Positions 32,567-42,065 of a stretch of DNA of 64,000 nt are shown piece after piece. The stretch is from NCBI GenBank assembly GCA_021527695.1, contig JAKFAO010000004.1, forward strand, positions 1,033,001 through 1,097,000, read 5' to 3'. The notes beneath the pieces are model-generated. The model was not told the DNA's origin. It ran no database searches and worked only from the letters and a program-made list of their open reading frames with translations. The position numbers were made by a program, and so were the translations under genes. Position 1 is the stretch's first letter. Every line of letters begins with the position of its first letter. The DNA is from Naematelia aurantialba. Taxonomy: Eukaryota > Basidiomycota > Tremellomycetes > Tremellales > Naemateliaceae.

Positions 32567-35500
32567 ATGCAGTGGTTCATCGCTCTCGTGGTGATGTTAG
32601 TTTCGGCGACCTGTGTGGGGGGAATCGACCGTTATTCGTGCGACGGCCTTCAGTCAGAAACTTCTTGCCCGCCCAATCCGCGACTCAGCCTACACATCAT
32701 TTCCGGTGGAAGGGGGACCATCGAAGAGGCTGAACTCGAGGAGAACGAAAGGGCAGAGGGGAATGACTGGTCGACGTTAGCAACGGATACGGCGACAACC
32801 TGGATACGGGCCGCTGAGCTACAAACCCGATGGCTCCCCAGGCATTCTTCGACCGATCCCACTCGTTCACTAGCATGCCTCGATCCATACTCGGCCACAC
32901 CTCAGGCTCGACCCGTCGAGATACCACTGTTACTATTGCACCCCACTACTTTCACCAATGACCCCACCGTGGAGCCAATATCACCCCTTCACACCCTGTC
33001 CTTCCTGCTCTTGCCGCACCTTGACACAGCTATATGGAGTGGCCCCGCTATCCAGCCTGCCCTCTTTATGGCGTCAATGGTTACATGCTACACACAACTC
33101 GGCGCGACTCTGTGGAGAGGCCCCGCTATACAGCCTGCCCTCCATATGACGAGCCCGCCTCCATACTCCCATCATACTTTGATAACCGACTCTACCATGT
33201 CATCATGGGGTGCTCGGCACACTGGCTATTATATCAATCATTGTCGACCCAAATTGTTCATCGCTCCTGCAGGCGACCAGCGCTCTAAACTACCTTACAA
33301 GCGCGCAATGCCCGACATGATCACCCATACCTCTCACATTGCACCAGACCTGGTAGTTTCGACTCAGACCCTCATGATAGCTGACACTTATGAGCACTGT
33401 GGCACTAATCGTACATTAGACTTAGTCACAAGCTTAAAGCCGACGCACTCGATCGCCGACGAGTGGAGACCAAGCTTCAATACCCCTGTAGGCCCACGCA
33501 ATCAGACACTGGCACCCAGGTACCATCAATCCAAGGACAAGGTACAAGGGAGGCAGAGACGACCACCAGGCATTGATGCCAAAGGCACTCTCACGTCGCT
33601 ATCTTCGTGGTCATCAGAACGGCATAAGGGATCACCCACTGACAGACCTGACCAAATAGCCCACTTCCCTTTGGTATGGAGAGCGGACATGGCTCATCTA
33701 AACCGAGAGCCCATGTACACACAATCAGCAAGCAAATCGGGCACAGAAGAGTATGGGGTTGATGGAGAAACAGGGAACCCCGAGATATTGGAAGAAAGGA
33801 CACCCCCAATGTGCCGAGCAACACGGATACTGATGATCAGTGATGTCCGAACAGGAAATAAGCGGTCTCATCACAGGCGGTGCCCTTTCAGCTCCCAAAA
33901 AATTTGCGCCTATCGGACATGGCCAAATGGAAGCCGGCCACAACAACCTCTACATGAAGACCTATTGGCAAGAGAGGAGGAAGCTAATCCCTTGAACAAT
34001 CATATTGCTCTCAACACACCTACAACGCTCCACAGAAATTCACGGGTGTCAAATCCCAACGTGATTAAAGGTGAATCCACTGCAGCGAGCGCTCAATCGA
34101 GGCTGACGACAGCCAGCAACATGTCATCTGGGACGGACAGCAGCCCTACGGCAAAGATGAAGTTCCCAATTAATCCAAAGGCTAGAGGCCTCCGGATCCG
34201 TGCCCCCGTTTCAGACAAGAATACTCAAATCTTGCCTCCCAAGTCAGTCAGGACGGACGTACCGCCCACAGCCTCGGACTCCTCCTCGCTGGCTCCGGCA
34301 ATGGTCCCACCTATCGTTGAGCCGATCCCCATGGCCGTACCTTCCGGCGACCCAATCCCTCAGCGTCCTGCACTCGAGGCCGACAACTGGGCGGAACACA
34401 TGGATCTCGATGGCTCGAACGCTGACGACACCGAGGGGATGGTATCACTGGCACCGGCTCCACGTCCCACAGCTCTGAGAGACGCAAAGGATGACTTTGA
34501 CATACGCCACCTCGATATCAACCTTGAGGCGTACGATGTCCCTGGCAGGGATAGAGCGAAGTCCCCATGCGAAATCCGGCTCTGGATGCTTCCCAATAAA
34601 CAAGAGAACGACGCTCAACAGGCCGCACAATCGTACCTGAACAGGATCAATGATGGGGTGGGTGCTCGGATGGGTGATCAGCGACGATTCATAGACCCGG
34701 CATGGTTCACAGTCAGGATAGGCGAGACGGCATATAGGACAGGGAAAAGTGCTGGATGGCTCAGCAACAGCCGCATTGTCTACTCGAGGGAGGGGAAACA
34801 GAAGGTCAAGGCGAAATACACCACCATGATCCGACTCATTCGACGCCTCCGACTGATGGGAGTCACAGCGGAATGGAGCTTGGGAGCTAAGGCGGATAAC
34901 AGGGCCACTGCCACCTTCCGCTTTGAATTGATCAGCGACAGCCGAGCGGACGATATTGATCCTATGGCAGCCGGGGTGTGGATCAAGACAAAGTTTATGA
35001 AGTATGATGTGGAAAGGGAATGGGGAAATATGAACTGGTCGAAGATCCGACGGACCGCACATGAGCGCCACGTCAGATTCCGTAACCCAGCAACTGTCCT
35101 TCAACTGCTGGAGCAACGGGGCGAGTGGAGCTGGGAGGGATACAGAGTCACACTGCACCCGTATCATGGCGTCGTCACCCGAGTCTGCCCTACCACCATC
35201 TTTGTTCCCGAGGTCGAGGAGGTGGATGATGCAGACGTTCTCGAGGACATCTGGGCGGCGACCGACCGATACCGTGCCATGGCAGGCCATCGTGATCCCG
35301 AAGCTCACCCGAAAGCCGACCTCCTTCGCTTCAATCAGGACAGCTGCGTAGCTATTACCTGCTCATCGATGCCCCTTGCCTTATACCTCTGCCACCAAAG
35401 CTTTCCCAACTTCCCTACACCGGAACTGGCATATGATATACACAATGAGGCAATGAACTTCAGGGCGGACCGTAAGAGGAACAAGGACAGCCAGGAAAGG

Positions 35501-36742
35501 AGGCAGAGAGAACAGGAGCAGGAGCAAGCGACGAAGCACCTCGAGATCAGTCAGGGACAGGCGAAGGAAATGAAGGAGATGCGAAAGACGGTGGACAAGG
35601 TCTTGAAACGCACTGATCGGGTCACTACCGCAATCGCAAAGACCCAGGGGCAGGTTGTACAGGCGCTCACCAACATTGTCGAATATACAACCCGAAACTC
35701 GGCGGTTCAAATTGATCGATCCGACACCAAGGCTGAGCAACTTCGTGCACAAGCAGACTATGATCAGGCGAAACGTTCCAAGGAGACCGCCGAATTGGAC
35801 ATGGGCATGTGGATTGGAGTGAATACGGAGCAAGGAGAATACGTGAGGAAGACACTCGGCAATCGAATTCAAGAAGCTACCAAGGTGATGGAAGCAGCGT
35901 ATAAAAAGATACAATCGGTGGAATTGCGCCTCAAGGGTATTGCTCTCCCGCAAGCCCCAGCCATTCACATCGAATCAGAACTACACAAGCTCATTGAAGA
36001 TGGAGGCAGTGATGATGGATCAGAAGATGGCCGGTTTGAGGAAGTAGAGGAGGAGATCGAAGGTGCTGAAGGTACAGAGGCGGTTACCGATGACGAGGAT
36101 GGTGAGGGGGAAGGACGTAGCCATGACATACATGAGGGAAGTTCCCCCAGTCACCGAGACAAACGCACAAGGCTGCTTCATGCTGGCTCGAACAGCGGGA
36201 AAACGCACTCAGCAGATGGCAAGGCAGACGATATGATGATGCTGGATGACGTGAGTCTCATTCCTGGGAGGGCCTCAACGACTAACCTGGTCACAGTAAC
36301 GTCATCTAGTCTCGCCCACACAGCAGCGTCGACACGCTGCACCACTATAGACTTTCATTCGCTGATCGTTTTCTCCCTTCTATGTTTAATATTGAGTCAT
36401 GCATCCGGCTCGAAAACAACCCTGGTCAGCCCGCTAGGGCTGTTCATCATGATTGTCTGCCTGCCAAGTGTGACCGCATATAATGATCCGCTCAGGCTGA
36501 TGACATTCAACATCAACGGTATAGGGGCCATTGCCAAGAGCAGTGCGTTCCTTGAGAAGGTCAGCGAGATTCTGCCTCACATCATCATCTTGACCGAGAC
36601 TTGGCACATGACATCACAAACAGACCCGGTGCCGTTCACCGCTTCAAACTGGTTCTCCATTCGCCATCATTACCAGGTGTTCATGGACACCTCACCAATT
36701 GGACTTCGTGGACAGAAAGCACAATCGCGGAAGGGAGAATGA
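32567..36742 (+). CDS. Retrotransposon ORF1 region plus start of endonuclease
   Basis: A 1391-codon open frame. The first 520 codons are low in recognisable features and include a duplicated stretch (GPAIQPAL, twice, about 33047-33155); this may be an open 5' UTR rather than protein. From an ATG at about 34122 (MSSGTDSSPTAKMKF) the sequence looks like a LINE ORF1: a basic central domain, then a long coiled coil at codons 963-1080 (QERRQREQEQEQATKHLE) and an acidic Ser-rich end. No CCHC zinc knuckle was seen. At 36251-36296 there is a 46-nt intron-like sequence (gtgagt, ctaac, cacag). Beyond it the frame runs through a hydrophobic stretch into the endonuclease start (LRLMTFNINGIG, IIILTETW) and ends at a UGA at 36740. 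Confidence 0.75.
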   Translation: MQWFIALVVMLVSATCVGGIDRYSCDGLQSETSCPPNPRLSLHIISGGRGTIEEAELEENERAEGNDWSTLATDTATTWIRAAELQTRWLPRHSSTDPTRSLACLDPYSATPQARPVEIPLLLLHPTTFTNDPTVEPISPLHTLSFLLLPHLDTAIWSGPAIQPALFMASMVTCYTQLGATLWRGPAIQPALHMTSPPPYSHHTLITDSTMSSWGARHTGYYINHCRPKLFIAPAGDQRSKLPYKRAMPDMITHTSHIAPDLVVSTQTLMIADTYEHCGTNRTLDLVTSLKPTHSIADEWRPSFNTPVGPRNQTLAPRYHQSKDKVQGRQRRPPGIDAKGTLTSLSSWSSERHKGSPTDRPDQIAHFPLVWRADMAHLNREPMYTQSASKSGTEEYGVDGETGNPEILEERTPPMCRATRILMISDVRTGNKRSHHRRCPFSSQKICAYRTWPNGSRPQQPLHEDLLAREEEANPLNNHIALNTPTTLHRNSRVSNPNVIKGESTAASAQSRLTTASNMSSGTDSSPTAKMKFPINPKARGLRIRAPVSDKNTQILPPKSVRTDVPPTASDSSSLAPAMVPPIVEPIPMAVPSGDPIPQRPALEADNWAEHMDLDGSNADDTEGMVSLAPAPRPTALRDAKDDFDIRHLDINLEAYDVPGRDRAKSPCEIRLWMLPNKQENDAQQAAQSYLNRINDGVGARMGDQRRFIDPAWFTVRIGETAYRTGKSAGWLSNSRIVYSREGKQKVKAKYTTMIRLIRRLRLMGVTAEWSLGAKADNRATATFRFELISDSRADDIDPMAAGVWIKTKFMKYDVEREWGNMNWSKIRRTAHERHVRFRNPATVLQLLEQRGEWSWEGYRVTLHPYHGVVTRVCPTTIFVPEVEEVDDADVLEDIWAATDRYRAMAGHRDPEAHPKADLLRFNQDSCVAITCSSMPLALYLCHQSFPNFPTPELAYDIHNEAMNFRADRKRNKDSQERRQREQEQEQATKHLEISQGQAKEMKEMRKTVDKVLKRTDRVTTAIAKTQGQVVQALTNIVEYTTRNSAVQIDRSDTKAEQLRAQADYDQAKRSKETAELDMGMWIGVNTEQGEYVRKTLGNRIQEATKVMEAAYKKIQSVELRLKGIALPQAPAIHIESELHKLIEDGGSDDGSEDGRFEEVEEEIEGAEGTEAVTDDEDGEGEGRSHDIHEGSSPSHRDKRTRLLHAGSNSGKTHSADGKADDMMMLDDVSLIPGRASTTNLVTVTSSSLAHTAASTRCTTIDFHSLIVFSLLCLILSHASGSKTTLVSPLGLFIMIVCLPSVTAYNDPLRLMTFNINGIGAIAKSSAFLEKVSEILPHIIILTETWHMTSQTDPVPFTASNWFSIRHHYQVFMDTSPIGLRGQKAQSRKGE

Positions 36743-36748
36743 GGAGTC

Positions 36749-39700
36749 ATGGTATTTGTACACAAATCAATCGCAATCGCCAAAGTTCATGCACCGGCAG
36801 CAGACGAACGGTTATTAGGACGGATATGTGGCGTTGACATCCGGGTTGCCGACATAATGGGAAGGCTTAACACCATCACGCTACTGGGCTTGTACGCACC
36901 TTGTGATTTCTACGACGCAAATGAACGGGAAGTATTTACGGCCTTTTGGGAGGAGGTCAGAACGAGAACATCGGGCGAAATCCCATGGATAATAGGCGGT
37001 GACATCAATGTTAGCATGGACGAGAGGGAAATGAGCACACCGTACAGCAAAAGTCACGAGGAAAGATGCGCAAAACACCGACGCCGGTTATACCGTGACT
37101 TCCTACACGAGGCATCAGGTATCGACAGCTGGGAGTCCAAGGAGGACATAGACATTCGTACTGATTGGACCTACCGAGGATCCGAAAGGAGAAAGGAGGA
37201 CGAGAATACCAATACACCGAGACTAGAGCTCATACTGGATCGGTTTGCCCATCACCCCACTCTGACAACCCGAAGCATCCGGACACAGGAGCAAGTGATT
37301 GGCTCGCCTCACCGTATGGTCACCTGCCACATTTCCACAGGATGCCTCGTCCCAGGCACTAGAACGATGCGCAATCGAGCGCCCCGAAGGTACCGTAGAC
37401 CCAAGGGAAAAGGGCAGAGTGAACAGACCTTAGTGCGCTTCCAGGACAATATCCGCGACAAGATGCACTCGTTAGCCCCACCCAAATGGGTAGACAGCCC
37501 GATGGGCAGTGATGCGATGCTGGAGTACTGTGATAAGATATTCGCTGCCGCATGCGAATCCTCATTCAAACGTAAGAAAGCGGGAGCCGTAAACCCACAA
37601 CCAGGTCGGACTACAAACCAGAAATGTGATGAGCTGGCGAAGCGACAGAAGCGGATTGGAAGGCTAATACGAGCTATGGATGAAGACCGCCTAGCGCTGA
37701 CCCTGGCAAGAGATCAGGCCCTCCGCCGAGAAGCTGGTCTCATACAAACAGCAAACGGTGGGGTGCTGGATAGAGGAGTTCTGCTTGCTGCACGCAAGGA
37801 GGCTCGCGGAGCAAGGATTCAGGAGGAGAAGCGCATAGTTATCAGCAACGTACGAACGGCACGATATGCCGAGTTCCGCCGAGTACTAAAAGGGGAGCAG
37901 GTCAAGAACATCTTCCAGCCCTACTCGGTAACGAACCCTCCTTTTGTGCAGTGCATTGACCATGCAGGAAACGATACGGTAGCAGAAATACAGCGACGAA
38001 TGCCCGGGGACGATAGGCCGGTCCGGTATACCCACATGAGTGTAGTACGATCGAACTCAGCCGAGCCACAGTGGCTACGAGCAGCACTTGAGGAAGCACA
38101 ACCACCCCTGCGTCAACCTGACGACGACCCGGTTATAGTAGCTTACACGGCCAAATCGCGCCTGGAGGCATGGACAGTTTATGCTGAACGACTCTACAAC
38201 GAGCAACTGACACCCCCAGACACACGCAAGCCGTGGCTTGATTGTGAGATTGCCAGAGACTTCAGACGCAGGACGGCGCGTGCCCCCATAGCCTGGCCAC
38301 AGATGATGTCACTGAATGATCTGCATGCGCTCCTCATAAAAGGAAACCCATCCCCCTCGCCAGGACCAGATGGTTGGGAAAAATGGGCTTTGAAGCAAAC
38401 TGGGAACGAGTTCTTGAGCCTGGTGTTGAAAGTCATCAACTACACGCTGACAACAAATTACTTCTCCGACAGGATCAAACAAAACTACCTCTCCCCGCTG
38501 TACAAGAGGGGAGATGTTACGGACCCCCGGAACTACCGGACGATCACACCGTCAAACTGTATATACAGTGTCATCAACACGTGGTACGCAAAAGTGGTAC
38601 AGGAATACGCCTGGGAACACAACCTGCTTCCGGAGACACAGATTGCAACCCAAAAAGGAGTACAACCAGGAGACTTGTCTGGATTCCTAGCACAGGTCCA
38701 TCATGCAGCTAAGCTCAACGAACAGACCATATACGGAATAAAGAGGGACCACACAAAGGGATTTGACTGCCTTCATAGCTCGGCCTTTGACGACGTGGTG
38801 ACATTCTACGGGATGGAACACATTCGTGCGTTCGAGGTTGCACGTACGACTGACGTATCGTTTCGCATGAGGACGCAGGATGGAATAGCAGCACGGGAGT
38901 TTAAAACGACGGGGCAGACGAGGCAAGGCGACCCAGTAAGTCCTATCAAATATACACTGGCAATGAGTATGCAAATGCATTGGCTTAAATGCCATAGCGA
39001 CGTGCAGGAGTCAGATGTGATAAACATCACAACCATGAAGGCTCATCAGGGGCTCAGACATACGCAGACGGATTGGCATAGACACCGATTGAAGCTCATA
39101 AGCACAGAAGCGATGGATGACTCCACCCTGTTCGCCACATCATTGGAAGCGCTGACGAAGCTCACAGACATCAGTGAAAAGTTTCAGGAGGCTTATGGCA
39201 TACGTACAGCGTGGAACAGCGCGAACAAGACGACCTTATTTGTCATGGGTAGAGAGACAGCAACCGAGACCAGATATACTCTGACTATCAATGGCATTGA
39301 ACGTGACCTGCCCATGACCAACAAGCCAGTCATGCTACGGGTAGAGTTCCTGAATAACAACAGTGCTCTCCAAGGGGTCATGGCCGCGATAGACAAGATC
39401 CCCATGCCACTAAATAGACAATATCCGCTATCTGTCCTGAGGAAGGCCGTAATGGGACTAATCATTCCGGCGATCCGGGGGCGCCTACACCTAAGCCCAC
39501 TGCGGCTGCGTCAGGCTGAGAAACTAGACAACCATATCTCACGGAAGGTGTGTGATGCACTTGGAATACGGATGACCTCAACCCCGATCCTCTCTCTACC
39601 ACTAAACATGAATGGATTTGATTTCCCCTCGGTCACCAACATCAATGGCGAAGTGGCGATCACCATGGTTATGCGAGCGCTGAACCACAGATTGGCGCCA

Positions 39701-41569
39701 TTGAGAACGATGGCGCGAATAACCTACGCAAATTGGCAATGCGTGGATCATGGATGTGCTCCGCCCAGAGCAGGGAAGAAGCTGCTAACCACTACCGTTC
39801 CCCCAGGGTGGGTAGCAGCGTCGGAGTACCTCAAGATCGCGGGGCTTGAGATAACAACCACAGACAATTCAGGGTGGAAGCAACATAGCGCCGAGCACCT
39901 ACTAAATCAGCTGAGAACCGCTGGAGCTTTTCGGGGACGTGGATGGGGACCAGTGTTCTTGGATTCTTTGGGCAACCCGAATAGGCACTGGCATCAATGG
40001 ACAGATCTGATAACTAGGAACACCAATGGGGTCACATCACCGGCGAAGCGGCGGGACATTGGCGAGTTTACGAGGTGGGTGGCGCAAGTGAACGTCCCAG
40101 AATGGATCCTAGGAGACCCACACACGGCGCTCACGCGGGAGGAAAGACGGACCGAGTTGCGTGACCTCATGGGGGCAGCTCTCACAGCCACCCCTACCAT
40201 ATCGTCTGACCTATGTGCCACGGATGGGAGCCATAAAATCACAATTACAGGGAGGACGTCAACGACTGCCGCAGTCATTGGCCCAAAATCTGGGACCTTT
40301 TGCCTCACGGGAATGGCCACATCGTCGTTACATGGTGAACTGTTGGGCTTAATAGCAGCAATGATGAACTTCCCAATGGCCCAAATGCTAATAATCAGTG
40401 ACCACCTGAATACCGTCAAGGCCGTAGAGAATGCTCGAGGCAAGGGTAGCACCAGACCGGAATGGACCACCAGGGCGGCGCGTGAGATGCATCTGTGGCT
40501 CGGGGATGCATTAGCGCACTCAGCGGCCCGCCTACAGCACGTCAAGGCCCATACGGATGGCTCTTCCGAACACGCGCAAATGAATGCCGCCGCAGATGAA
40601 TCTGCGCGGGCGGCGCATGAAGCCACCGTGACCCGAGTACCAGCGCCGACGGCATACATGGAGGATTTTGTCCTGTACTCGACGGAAGATCAATGCTACC
40701 AAACGGAAGGGTGGAAGGATACCGTGAGGAACAAGGTCAATCAACACAGGTATTGGAAGATGGACGCGGCCGTGAAGATGCGATTAGGATTGGCCGGGAT
40801 GTCAGGTGTGATGGTCCCGGACTACTTCTATCGCAGGTCGCCCGCAAGTCTGACGACCAAATATCAACTGATCATCCGGTCTGGAAATCTACTCACAAAC
40901 GATCGCCTGAACACCATGGGGCTTCGAGACACACAAGATTGTCACCTATGTGGGGCAAGAACGCAGGACGAACGCCATATCTTCTGTGAATGCGAGCATT
41001 TCACCGACTTACGGGAGGAAGCGGTGCAACGAGTGGTACGACAGATAACGAAAGCACGGCCCTCCACAGACGACCGGGCATTGGAACCAAGCGGGTCGGA
41101 GACTAGGAAGGGCAGGCAGGCAAGGCAGAAGCGCTGGGAGGGTATACTGCGCTGGATAATATCCCCAGACAGCGCAGTTACGCACGACTGGTGGGCAGGC
41201 AACACACCAGCACTGCCAAAGCCCCACTCGAAATTTCGGGATAAAGCGGTCCATGAGTTCGTCATCCAGTTGGCTGGCCGCATAGCCAGTCGGCTATACT
41301 TCGAGAGACTCCGTGACAGCATCGAGGCTGCACGACAGGAACGCAATGAACAGATCCCAAAGGGGTCGTCCAAGATGCAGAGGCGGAAAAGGAAGAGGGG
41401 AGGGCAAAGGGAAGTGGACGGGAGGAACAGCGGGAGCCTGGTGCGGCAACCGGCCAGTCCCAATCGGGCTGGGGGGTCCAGCGGTAGGGTAGAGGGACAA
41501 GGCACGCAAAAACGTGCACGAGGGGAGGGGGAGGAGTGCCCGGGGGATACTAAGAGGCAAAGGACCTAG
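36749..41569 (+). CDS. Retrotransposon ORF2: endonuclease rest, reverse transcriptase, RNase H
   Basis: 1606 codons in the same frame as the preceding ORF, two codons after its UGA. The endonuclease continues with LLGLYAPC and IIGGDINVSMD; the later SRIDY-like and SDH motifs are altered (PRLELILDRF, SPHRMV). RT begins near codon 538 (SPGPDGWEKWA), with the first catalytic Asp in KRDHTKGFDCL (about 669), TRQGDPVSP, and AMDDS in place of YADD (about 788), so both catalytic Asp are kept. RNase H has D, E, D, D in CATDGSHK (1156), LHGELLGL, IISDHLNTV and AAADESARAAH. A CHLC...HIFCECEHF zinc motif follows at about 1395. The C-terminus is basic. Confidence 0.9.
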   Translation: MVFVHKSIAIAKVHAPAADERLLGRICGVDIRVADIMGRLNTITLLGLYAPCDFYDANEREVFTAFWEEVRTRTSGEIPWIIGGDINVSMDEREMSTPYSKSHEERCAKHRRRLYRDFLHEASGIDSWESKEDIDIRTDWTYRGSERRKEDENTNTPRLELILDRFAHHPTLTTRSIRTQEQVIGSPHRMVTCHISTGCLVPGTRTMRNRAPRRYRRPKGKGQSEQTLVRFQDNIRDKMHSLAPPKWVDSPMGSDAMLEYCDKIFAAACESSFKRKKAGAVNPQPGRTTNQKCDELAKRQKRIGRLIRAMDEDRLALTLARDQALRREAGLIQTANGGVLDRGVLLAARKEARGARIQEEKRIVISNVRTARYAEFRRVLKGEQVKNIFQPYSVTNPPFVQCIDHAGNDTVAEIQRRMPGDDRPVRYTHMSVVRSNSAEPQWLRAALEEAQPPLRQPDDDPVIVAYTAKSRLEAWTVYAERLYNEQLTPPDTRKPWLDCEIARDFRRRTARAPIAWPQMMSLNDLHALLIKGNPSPSPGPDGWEKWALKQTGNEFLSLVLKVINYTLTTNYFSDRIKQNYLSPLYKRGDVTDPRNYRTITPSNCIYSVINTWYAKVVQEYAWEHNLLPETQIATQKGVQPGDLSGFLAQVHHAAKLNEQTIYGIKRDHTKGFDCLHSSAFDDVVTFYGMEHIRAFEVARTTDVSFRMRTQDGIAAREFKTTGQTRQGDPVSPIKYTLAMSMQMHWLKCHSDVQESDVINITTMKAHQGLRHTQTDWHRHRLKLISTEAMDDSTLFATSLEALTKLTDISEKFQEAYGIRTAWNSANKTTLFVMGRETATETRYTLTINGIERDLPMTNKPVMLRVEFLNNNSALQGVMAAIDKIPMPLNRQYPLSVLRKAVMGLIIPAIRGRLHLSPLRLRQAEKLDNHISRKVCDALGIRMTSTPILSLPLNMNGFDFPSVTNINGEVAITMVMRALNHRLAPLRTMARITYANWQCVDHGCAPPRAGKKLLTTTVPPGWVAASEYLKIAGLEITTTDNSGWKQHSAEHLLNQLRTAGAFRGRGWGPVFLDSLGNPNRHWHQWTDLITRNTNGVTSPAKRRDIGEFTRWVAQVNVPEWILGDPHTALTREERRTELRDLMGAALTATPTISSDLCATDGSHKITITGRTSTTAAVIGPKSGTFCLTGMATSSLHGELLGLIAAMMNFPMAQMLIISDHLNTVKAVENARGKGSTRPEWTTRAAREMHLWLGDALAHSAARLQHVKAHTDGSSEHAQMNAAADESARAAHEATVTRVPAPTAYMEDFVLYSTEDQCYQTEGWKDTVRNKVNQHRYWKMDAAVKMRLGLAGMSGVMVPDYFYRRSPASLTTKYQLIIRSGNLLTNDRLNTMGLRDTQDCHLCGARTQDERHIFCECEHFTDLREEAVQRVVRQITKARPSTDDRALEPSGSETRKGRQARQKRWEGILRWIISPDSAVTHDWWAGNTPALPKPHSKFRDKAVHEFVIQLAGRIASRLYFERLRDSIEAARQERNEQIPKGSSKMQRRKRKRGGQREVDGRNSGSLVRQPASPNRAGGSSGRVEGQGTQKRARGEGEECPGDTKRQRT

Positions 41570-41696
41570 CGGCAGAGCATGGGGAGGGCACAAAGGGACA
41601 GGTGCGGAGGAGCAGAGAGACGGGAGTTGCGAGGAACTTTCCCTTGATGGTACCTGAGCCGGTGAACGGCAGAGCAACTCTAAATCAAAAATGCAT

Positions 41697-41779
41697 GGGC
41701 GTGTAGTCTAGAGGTATGATGTCACTTTAGGGTTTAAACCGTATAGTGGAGGTCTCCGGTTCGAGTCCGGACTCGCCCC
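41697..41779 (+). tRNA. tRNA-Pro (AGG) with an 11-nt intron
   Basis: The acceptor arms GGGCGTG and CTCGCCC pair with the U-U mismatch also found in yeast tRNA-Pro. The anticodon stem TCACT pairs with AGTGG, with T-G at its base. The loop is TTAGGGT with anticodon AGG at 41729-41731. An intron of 11 nt (41733-41743, tttaaaccgta) follows base 37, the standard place. The T arm is TCCGG-TTCGAGT-CCGGA and the discriminator is C. CCA is not encoded. The gene lies 127 bp after the retrotransposon stop codon and on the same strand. Confidence 0.93.
41758..41768 (+). promoter_or_regulatory. Internal pol III B box of tRNA-Pro
   Basis: ggttcgagtcc matches the GGTTCGANTCC consensus. Confidence 0.85.
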
Positions 41780-41805
41780 GGTTAATCCGGGCTCTAAACG
41801 TCTTC

Positions 41806-41810
41806 TTTTT
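41806..41810 (+). terminator. Pol III oligo-T terminator of tRNA-Pro
   Basis: A run of five T residues 27 nt after the mature 3' end, the usual pol III stop. Confidence 0.7.
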
Positions 41811-42065
41811 GTTCTTGTAGGTGTTGGAATTCGGTGACTGCTGTGCAAGGTGAGCACCATGCGTGCAGTGCGCCGGCTGACTGCGGAGTGAAGGTCTTGC
41901 GCTGGATCTGCTCAACGTCGTTGAGTTGACTCATCATTCCGTGGTCATGTCGTGCCTGTTTTCTATTCAGCAACGTCGGCGCGCATGGCCAACTTTTAGT
42001 TTGTTTCTCTCTCCCTCATGTCGCTGCTCGATATGCCTCTGATTCCCGCCTAGTATGCTGGAAAC

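Larger units (their letters stand above)
32567..41690 (+). mobile_element. Non-LTR (LINE) retrotransposon with APE endonuclease, RT and RNase H
   Basis: About 9 kb with two long ORFs in the same frame and no long terminal repeats. The order is an ORF1 region with coiled coil, AP-type endonuclease, reverse transcriptase, RNase H and a Cys/His zinc motif. This is typical of fungal Tad/I-like LINEs with RNase H. Both ends are inferred: the 5' limit lies after the (TTAC)n run or inside the first ORF, and the 3' limit lies between the ORF2 stop (41569) and the tRNA gene (41697), where a short a-rich stretch (taaatcaaaaatg, about 41680-41691) could be the tail. I found no target-site duplication. 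Apart from one UGA the coding region is open, which suggests a young copy. Confidence 0.88.

Noticed and set aside
32567..32630. Signal peptide at the start of the first retrotransposon ORF (MQWFIALVVMLVSATCVG)
   Set aside because: The start codon is arbitrary in a long open stretch; nothing supports secretion of a LINE protein.
34445..35308. 287-codon minus-strand ORF inside the LINE ORF1 region
   Set aside because: It is antisense to the coiled-coil and basic region, with no motif; taken as chance.
32400..41700. Long terminal repeats or a target-site duplication flanking the retrotransposon
   Set aside because: Comparing the sequence near 32440-32560 with 41570-41700 by eye showed no matching repeat; only a 10-bp cggcagagca repeat occurs at the 3' side.
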